Assembly: GCA_963753685.1 (NCBI GenBank)
Contig: CAVWDE010000028.1
Span: forward strand, 68,915-132,914
Length of the DNA: 64,000 nt
Direction of reading: 5' to 3'
Source of the DNA: DATAOG01 sp963753685
GTDB lineage: Bacteria > Pseudomonadota > Alphaproteobacteria > Geminicoccales > Geminicoccaceae
Shown here: positions 57,767-64,000 of the stretch, piece after piece
Layout of the letters: every line of letters starts with the position of its first letter
Numbering within the stretch: position 1 is the stretch's first letter
Notes under the pieces: generated by a model
Database searches by the model: none
The model's input: only the letters and a program-made list of their open reading frames with translations
What the model was told of the DNA's origin: nothing
Made by a program: the position numbers and the translations under genes

Positions 57767-59236
57767 CTAGGTCTTGGACTGCGCGGCCGGCGCTGGAGAC
57801 GCTGCCATGGTGCGGCCGAGCAGGAATGCCGCGAGAATGGTGGTCAGCGGGTTCAGGAGATTGAAAAAGGCGTAGGGCAGATAGGCGAAGGCGAAGACCC
57901 CGAGCGTCGCCGACATATAGGCGCCGCAGCTGTTCCACGGCACTAGCGGCGAGGTCACCGTGCCGGAATCGCCGAGCGTGCGCGACAGCAGGCGCGGCGC
58001 CAGACCGCGGCGCGCGAACTCGAGCTTGAACATGCGACCTGGCAGCACGATCGCGAGATACTGGTCGCCCGCCACGACGTTCATGCCGATAGCGGCCGCG
58101 ACCACGGTCGCAACCAACGCCGCAGTCGAGCGGGCAGAGGCGACGGTGGGAGCCACGATCCGCTCGAGCATGCCGGCGCGCTCGAGCACCGCGCCAAAGG
58201 CAAGCGCGGCCATGATCAGCCAGATCGTATTGAGCATGCTCTCCATGCCGCCGCGCGATAGTAGGATGTCCAGGGCAGGATCGCCGCTGCGATAGACAAA
58301 GCCGGCCGCCAGCGCCTGCCAGACGCCCTTGAGCAGCCCGATCCAGGTCGGCAGATCGGGCCTGTTGGCATGTTGCAGCACGAGACCCGGCTGCAGCGCG
58401 ATGGCGAATATGCCGCCGGCGAGCGCCCCGCCCAGGATCGCGAGGAACGGCGGCACGCGGAGCACCGAGAGCACCACCACCACGACCACCGGGACGAACG
58501 CCCACGCCGTGACGTCGTAGCGCGCGGCGAGCGCCGCCTGGTTCGACGAGGTGTCGAATTCACCCGGGCTGCCGAGCAGCCAGAAACCGACCAAAGCGAG
58601 CAGGAGCGCCGGTATCGAGGTCACCAGTGAGAGGCGGATGTGATCGAACAGCTGGGCACCCGCGGCGGCGGCGGCGAGGTTCACGGTGTCGGACAGCGGC
58701 GACATTTTGTCGCCAAAATAGGCGCCCGAGATCACCGCTCCGGCCGTAACCGCGGGCGAGAGGTGCATCTCGGCGGCCACCCCCATCAGCCCCAGGCCGA
58801 TCGTGGCGACTACCGTCCACGAGCTGCCGATGCAGACTGCCACCAGCGCGCAGACGGCGCAGGCCGAGAGGTAGAAGTAGGTTGGGCTCAGCACCCCCAG
58901 CGCATAGTACACCATCGCGACCAGCGTGCCGCTCATCGCCCAGGTGCCGATCAGGGCGCCGACCGCGAACAGGATGAAGATCGCGGGCAGAGCGGATGCG
59001 ACGCCGTCGACCACGGCCTTGCGGATGTCGTCCCAAGCGTGGCCGTTCTTCCAGGCCAGCGCGGCGGCCAAGGTCGCCGCGAGCATCAAGGCTACCTGAT
59101 TCGGTCCGAGGGCGGCGTCCTCGCCAAACAGAAGGAAGCTCGCGGCGACCAACGCGATCAGGGCAGCCACGGCGACGAGGGAGTTCGCCAACGTCGGCGG
59201 TCTGGGCTGGCGCCCTGACTCGATCTCCAAAACCAT
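57767..59236 (-). CDS. nhaC: Na+/H+ antiporter NhaC
   Basis: 489 residues, about 11-12 helices. The NhaC-family signature is clear: AVISGAYFGDKMSPLSDTVN, SWTVVATIGLGLMGVAAEMH, GMNVVAGDQYLAIVLPGRMF and LVPWNSCGAYMSATLGV. It exports Na+ in exchange for H+ at the inner membrane. The start overlaps the stop of the small upstream gene (ATGA, 59234-59238), so the two are coupled. Confidence 0.93.
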   Translation of the reverse strand: MVLEIESGRQPRPPTLANSLVAVAALIALVAASFLLFGEDAALGPNQVALMLAATLAAALAWKNGHAWDDIRKAVVDGVASALPAIFILFAVGALIGTWAMSGTLVAMVYYALGVLSPTYFYLSACAVCALVAVCIGSSWTVVATIGLGLMGVAAEMHLSPAVTAGAVISGAYFGDKMSPLSDTVNLAAAAAGAQLFDHIRLSLVTSIPALLLALVGFWLLGSPGEFDTSSNQAALAARYDVTAWAFVPVVVVVVLSVLRVPPFLAILGGALAGGIFAIALQPGLVLQHANRPDLPTWIGLLKGVWQALAAGFVYRSGDPALDILLSRGGMESMLNTIWLIMAALAFGAVLERAGMLERIVAPTVASARSTAALVATVVAAAIGMNVVAGDQYLAIVLPGRMFKLEFARRGLAPRLLSRTLGDSGTVTSPLVPWNSCGAYMSATLGVFAFAYLPYAFFNLLNPLTTILAAFLLGRTMAASPAPAAQSKT

Positions 59237-59481
59237 CAGGTGGCCCCACCTTTCGTCGGCAGGCGGAGTGTGGTAGCGATCTCGACCTCCAGCGCTCTAG
59301 TGAGTTCTTGATACTCCTCGACGCGAGCGGCTCTGTGCGGGTCGTCCGATCCCTGCCACCGCTGCAACGTTTGCGATGCTTCGGCGTAGTCGCTGCACAT
59401 CTCCCTGAAGCTGGGATCATCGTGGAAGCGGCCCTGGATCGACGTGGCGAGCTCAGGAGCTCGCTCGATCAAGCGTTCCAT
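59236..59481 (-). CDS. Small helical protein cotranscribed with nhaC
   Basis: 81 residues from ATG 59481 (GGAGTCCGGG upstream); an in-frame GTG at 59607 would add 42 less structured residues. The sequence ERLIERAPELATSIQGRFHD, SFREMCSDYAEASQTLQRWQ and EYQELTRALEVEIATTLRLP is almost all alpha-helical and acidic. I recognise no named family with certainty. It overlaps the nhaC start by 1 base, suggesting co-translation and possibly a regulatory or stress partner. Confidence 0.75.
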   Translation of the reverse strand: MERLIERAPELATSIQGRFHDDPSFREMCSDYAEASQTLQRWQGSDDPHRAARVEEYQELTRALEVEIATTLRLPTKGGAT

Positions 59482-59721
59482 CCCGGACTCCGCGAGGTCT
59501 CTTCCCGTCAAGCGACAGCTCCCGAGGCCGACCTGGAGCTTTGATGGACCGCTCGAAGGCGCGCGGGGAGTACGTAACGGTAACTTTACGGTCGGGCTCG
59601 CCGCCACGCCCGCCGCTGTGTAGGATCGGGAAGCTTGATCGACATCCAGGGTAGTTGGTATTATGGGCCCCGGGGATGACTTAGCGATTGCTCAACGGAT
59701 GGCGCCGAGGGGGCGACCGCG

Positions 59722-61575
59722 ATGAGCGCGGGAAAGGGTTCTGGGCTTTCAAATCCGGAAGAAATAGCTGCGGATCTGATCCAGGCTCAGCTGGAACGGA
59801 TCATCGCCAGCAGCGCATTCGATGCGTCGCCCAGGAACGGCGCCTTTCTGCGCTTCATTGTCGAGGAAACCCTCGCGGAGCGCGGCGATCGAATCAAGGC
59901 GTACACGATCGCCACGAACGTGCTGCAGCGCGACGCCGGGTTCGATCCGCAGGCAGACCCCATCGTGAGAATAGAGGCGAGCCGGCTCCGGCGAAGCCTG
60001 GAACGCTACTACCTGATCGCAGGCAAAAATGACCCGATACGCATTGACATTCCGAAGGGGGGCTACGTCGCTTCGTTTCAGCGGTTACCCTCTTTACGCG
60101 AGGATGGCGTACCCCACCAAGATGCCGCTGCGCCGGAACTCCCGCAGGCAGAGCCTCCTATTCTCGTCAGACTTCCGGTAGCGCAAAGGAGTCGCGAGGG
60201 CATCCGGGCCTTTTGGCCGTCGCGGCGCGTCCTTTGGCCCCGGGGCGCCTGGGGAGTAGCGCTTGGGACGGTCGCCCTGGCGCTCGCGATTGGTCTTTTG
60301 CTCTGGCACACGACAACCGAACCGAAGCCCATCGTTCCAGAGGCTGCCGGACCCGGTCCTTCGATCATCGTGTTGCCGTTCGAGAACCTGAGCGACTCGC
60401 CGGCCAAGGCCTACTTGGCCGGGGGGCTCACTGAGGAGGTCCTCACCGGTCTGGCCCAGTTCAAAGAGTTGTTCGTCTATGGGCCCGAGACCGGCGCCCA
60501 ATACGGCTCCGCGAGCTATCAGGTGATTCATCGCGAGGTCGGCGTCCGCTACATCCTGGAAGGCAGTGTCAGAGAAGCGGACGGACGCATCCGCGTGACC
60601 GCTCGTCTGTCCGACGCTACCACCGGACTCCAGTTGTGGGCGGCCGCCTACGAGGAAAACGGAGCGAATCTGTTCCGAGTTCAAGGCGACATCGCCCGGC
60701 GCGTCGTGGTCGAGATCGCACAGCCATATGGTGTCGTTGCGGAAGCAGACACGCAGCTCATGCGGGGCAAGGCTCCGGAGAGTCTGAGCGCCTACGAGTG
60801 CGTTCTACAGGTTCTCGACTACTATCGTCACATGACGTCGGCGCGGGTCGCAGAGGCGCGCGCCTGCCTGGGGCAGGCGACCGAAAGCGACTCTGAGTAT
60901 GCCGACGCCTGGGCCCTGCTCGGCATGAACTATTTGGATCAGGTCCGGCTGCGAATGGTGCCGAGATCTGACGACCGGAAACTCCTCGATCGCGCACTAC
61001 AGGCTGCACAGAGGGCGGTAGAGATCGCGCCCGATGGCGCTCTCCCACTTCGATCGTTGCTGCTCGTGCATTCTTTCCGAGGTGAGGTCGAGGAAGCCAT
61101 GGCGGCTGGTGACCGGGCGGTCGCCTTGAACCCGAACAATGCCGAGGTCCTCGCCGAATACGGCATGCGCCTGGCGTTGATGGGACGGTGGGAACGCGGC
61201 ATTTCGCTGATCGACGAAGCGATCGCGCGCAATCCAGCCCATCCCGGCTGGTATCACACGGCGCCGGCGCTCAACTTCTATCGCCAGGGCCGGTATGCTG
61301 AGGCGCTCGAGGAGGCCAAGCAGATCGACGCGCCGGGCTGGGTCCACAACCACACCATCCTGGCCATGATCTGCGGCCAACTCGGACAGCAAGAGGAGGC
61401 GCGGGCAGCGGCCCGTCGCATCCTCGAGCTCGATCCGGACTTCGAAAAGAACGCCTGGTACGAGCTTCAGCTCCGCAATTTCCCGCAGCAGATGGCGGAA
61501 CAGATGGTGGAGGGTTTGCGCAAGGCCGGCTTGCATATTCCGGCGCGGCCGCCAGCGATGGCTCGGGGCAGCTAG
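59722..61575 (+). CDS. TolB-like / TPR-repeat membrane protein with N-terminal winged-helix-like domain
   Basis: 617 residues. Residues 20-125 (AQLERIIASSAFDASPRNGA, FLRFIVEETLAERGDRIKAY, DPIVRIEASRLRRSLERYYL, IDIPKGGYVASFQ) form the DNA-binding-like domain seen in adenylate-cyclase/TPR regulators. A transmembrane helix follows (WGVALGTVALALAIGLLLW, about 195-215), then a TolB/FlgO-like domain (SIIVLPFENLSDSPAKAYLA, GVRYILEGSVREADGRIRVT) and TPR repeats to the end (AVALNPNNAEVLAEYGMRLA). This is a family of transmembrane one-component regulators. Target unknown. ATG 59722 begins MSAGKGSG. Confidence 0.85.
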   Translation: MSAGKGSGLSNPEEIAADLIQAQLERIIASSAFDASPRNGAFLRFIVEETLAERGDRIKAYTIATNVLQRDAGFDPQADPIVRIEASRLRRSLERYYLIAGKNDPIRIDIPKGGYVASFQRLPSLREDGVPHQDAAAPELPQAEPPILVRLPVAQRSREGIRAFWPSRRVLWPRGAWGVALGTVALALAIGLLLWHTTTEPKPIVPEAAGPGPSIIVLPFENLSDSPAKAYLAGGLTEEVLTGLAQFKELFVYGPETGAQYGSASYQVIHREVGVRYILEGSVREADGRIRVTARLSDATTGLQLWAAAYEENGANLFRVQGDIARRVVVEIAQPYGVVAEADTQLMRGKAPESLSAYECVLQVLDYYRHMTSARVAEARACLGQATESDSEYADAWALLGMNYLDQVRLRMVPRSDDRKLLDRALQAAQRAVEIAPDGALPLRSLLLVHSFRGEVEEAMAAGDRAVALNPNNAEVLAEYGMRLALMGRWERGISLIDEAIARNPAHPGWYHTAPALNFYRQGRYAEALEEAKQIDAPGWVHNHTILAMICGQLGQQEEARAAARRILELDPDFEKNAWYELQLRNFPQQMAEQMVEGLRKAGLHIPARPPAMARGS

Positions 61576-62391
<816 letters not shown>

Positions 62392-62995
62392 ATGCTGAAA
62401 CTCATCAGGACCACGATCATCGGGGGGATCATCTTCCTGGTCCCGATCGCGATCTTTGTCGCCGTGATCGGCAAGGGTCTGGAAATTACGGGCGCCATCG
62501 CCAAGCCAATCGCACACGTCTTGCCTGTCAACATGATCGGCGGGTTGGCGGTCGCGCAAGGACTGGCAATCCTGTTGCTCGTGCTGATCTGCTTCCTGGC
62601 CGGGCTGCTTGCCCGAGCCGCGATCGCGCGCAGGGTGGTCGACGGGCTCGAAGTCAACGTGCTCTCGAGGGTTCCTGCCTATGCGCTGCTGAAGACCAAG
62701 ACCCAGAGCATGCTGAGCCCTCAAGACGTCGAGGGGATGTCGCCTGCGCTCGTGCGCTTTGACGAACTCGTGGCAGATCGCCTTTGAGATCGAGCGCATC
62801 GCGGGTGGCAAGGTCACCCTCTTCCTGCCAGGCTCGCCTGACCCTTGGTCGGGCTCCTTCTGCATGGTGGATGAGGACCGTGTCACGCCGCTTGATCTAT
62901 CGGTTCCGGCCGTTGCCGCTATGGCGAAACGACTTGGGAAGGGCGCGAGCGAGGCGCTGCGCGATCACCTGCGGGCGAGCGAGCGAGCGGCTTAG
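62392..62995 (+). pseudogene. DUF502 membrane protein with a single frameshift
   Basis: The first frame from ATG 62392 has two transmembrane helices (TTIIGGIIFLVPIAIFVAVI, AQGLAILLLVLICFLAGLLA) and VVDGLEVNVLSRVPAYALLK, ending FDELVADRL. The second frame carries on with SWQIAFEIERIAGGKVTLFL, PGSPDPWSGSFCMVDEDRVT and LDLSVPAVAAMAKRLGKGAS. Joined at about 62763 it matches the DUF502 plan (two helices plus a small soluble domain). One extra base (the second A in GACGAACTC) explains the break. This could be a sequencing error or a recent mutation. Confidence 0.82.
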
Positions 62996-63329
62996 AGCCA
63001 TTTCGCGGGCGAGCAGCCGTGGCATAAGGTCCCCTCAGGCTCAAAAGCAAGATCCTGCCGATCGGAATCTGCGCCGCCTCAGCCAATTGCCGCCAACCTT
63101 GCGGCGCGACGGCGATCAAACGAGAATGTGGGCAGCACAAGTACCGTCCTCGCGCGCCGCAACCTGGCGGGGCCAGGACGGCGGTTGAGCCTTCCGGCCG
63201 GTCCATTGAACGCGGGTCCTTCGTGCACCCCGGACGCGAACGAATTCGCGGTCGCGAATGGCGTGACGCGGTTCTGGACGGCCTGCGGGAGACCGGATCG
63301 GCATAGCGATCTGATGGGCAGGCGGCATC
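62996..63329. other. Intergenic region, no supported gene
   Basis: About 330 bases between the DUF502 gene and the IS3 remnant with no domain or convincing start on either strand. Confidence 0.4.
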
Positions 63330-63697
63330 GCAGGTGAAGACACGCCTCGACCTCCGCCGTGCCAAGGCGACCGCCCTCCAGGTGCTCGATCTTGGTCGCC
63401 CAGCAGCTCCTTGGTGGTCATGGTCAGGTCGCCGACCCTGGCCTTGAGGCGACCTCGAGACCTGGGCGCGCATGCCGAGCGAAAAACCTGATCTCGACAT
63501 CGCGACCATCGGCGGGGCGGGTCTTCGGCGACGCCTCGCCGAAGGCGCCGCGCCAAGCGTTCAGCTCGGCCGACGTCACCTCGAACTCCCCGCGACACCA
63601 GCTCCAGATCCTCGCTGCGCAGCGGCCGCAAGACCGCGCTCTGCTTGCGCTTGGCCGACATCCGCCGGCACCGCAAACGCTGGCCCGTCGCCGCCAC
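63330..63697 (-). pseudogene. IS3-family orfA-like HTH transposase subunit, frameshifted
   Basis: The minus strand has MSAKRKQSAVLRPLRSEDLE LVSR, shifts to FEVTSAELNAWRGAFGEASP and KTRPADGRDVEI, and shifts back to RLKARVGDLTMTTKELL. Together these are the HTH and leucine-zipper-like coil of IS3-type OrfA. At least two frameshifts break it, and no orfB follows. The orfB fragment of this type lies 33 kb away at 30213-30956. Confidence 0.65.
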
Positions 63698-63866
63698 CGT
63701 GTCGGGCGTGCGCCGCCGGGCCAGCAGCTCCTGCCGTCGGGTCCGTCATGTTCAACCGCCTTGCACTCTTTCTCTAAGCACAAGGCGGTGTCTCAGCTAT
63801 CTGTAGACCGCAGGACAGGGTTGTTGAAAACGGCGATTTTCCAGGCGCCGCTGCGATCGCTGCTCC

Positions 63867-64000
63867 CTAGTCGATCTGCGCGCGGACTGCGCCGATCGCC
63901 TGGGTGCAGGGCTGGCTCAGGCTGTCCTTGTGGTCTGCGAGGCACTGGGCGATCCGACCATGGCCGGGCTGGACGGAGGCGCACTTGCTCTCGATGTCGG
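63867..64000 (-). CDS. Cysteine-containing protein, C-terminal end (partial)
   Basis: The minus-strand frame is open to the right edge and ends DIESKCASVQPGHGRIAQCL, ADHKDSLSQPCTQAIGAVRA, QID and TAG at 63867-63869. The spacing of Cys (KCASV...AQCLADH...QPCTQAI) resembles the cysteine-rich (GLG1-like) repeats of small exported bacterial proteins. Its start is beyond the window, so the length and signal peptide cannot be seen. Bases 63698-63866 show no other gene. Confidence 0.55.
   Translation of the reverse strand, partial: DIESKCASVQPGHGRIAQCLADHKDSLSQPCTQAIGAVRAQID

Overview
The window reads as a GC-rich alphaproteobacterial chromosome, probably Rhodospirillales-like. The grounds are a MucR/Ros zinc-finger regulator, a ComDE-type sulfopyruvate decarboxylase pair, a complex I NDUFA9-type dehydrogenase, an XrtA/PEP-CTERM-style polysaccharide gene set and dense alphaproteobacterial insertion sequences. 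No rRNA or tRNA gene was found, so the taxonomic call is an inference.

Most of the window is an IS-riddled, decaying accessory region between short stretches of ordinary genes. 1-2.4 kb: helix-hairpin-helix protein end, sulfopyruvate decarboxylase alpha and beta, MucR regulator. 2.5-5.9 kb: a serine recombinase remnant with its small HTH partner, then prophage debris (DNA methyltransferase end, DUF3489 protein, a tail-assembly-chaperone pair with a textbook -1 frameshift site). 6.0-8.1 kb: a sensor kinase/response regulator pair, the regulator split by an IS630 element and the kinase beheaded by prophage tail DNA. 8.1-12.8 kb: prophage tail-tip genes between two oppositely oriented IS256-family copies. 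12.9-14.2 kb: an SGNH hydrolase. 14.4-19.6 kb: an IS pile-up (IS427-type, IS21 with a tyrosine recombinase fragment inside, ISAs1, IS5). 20-32.7 kb: a surface-polysaccharide cluster (GT39, GT2, DUF2304, ArnE-like, XrtA-type deacetylase, FemAB-like, acyltransferase, epimerase) broken by IS481, IS66 and IS3 debris and by the end of an hsdM gene. 32.8-38.6 kb: a degenerate group II intron carrying IS1380 and IS1182 side by side at one CCTAG site, abutting two tandem fossil intron 3-prime ends. 39-45 kb: a giant nuclease-STAND NTPase-solenoid gene, a candidate antiviral (Avs-like) system, split by one frameshift. 45.3-62 kb: ordinary genes (DUF6880, CopG-like plus PHB-depolymerase-like esterase, NDUFA9-like, amidase, CPA2 antiporter, NhaC, TPR protein) interrupted by recombinase-module remnants and an IS66 element whose transposase is fused in frame to a serine recombinase tail. 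62-64 kb: a frameshifted DUF502 gene, an IS3 orfA remnant and the end of a Cys-containing protein.

Two themes tie the window together. First, a module of large serine recombinase plus small HTH protein occurs at least eight times, nearly always as a short remnant, always on the minus strand and usually just after the 3-prime end of a plus-strand gene. Second, insertions are nested, and several host genes can be rebuilt exactly by removing an element. The most system-like novelty is the nuclease-STAND gene at 39,017-45,015. The most unusual single genes are the IS66-recombinase fusion at 54,439-55,917 and the frameshifting tail chaperone at 5,099-5,877.
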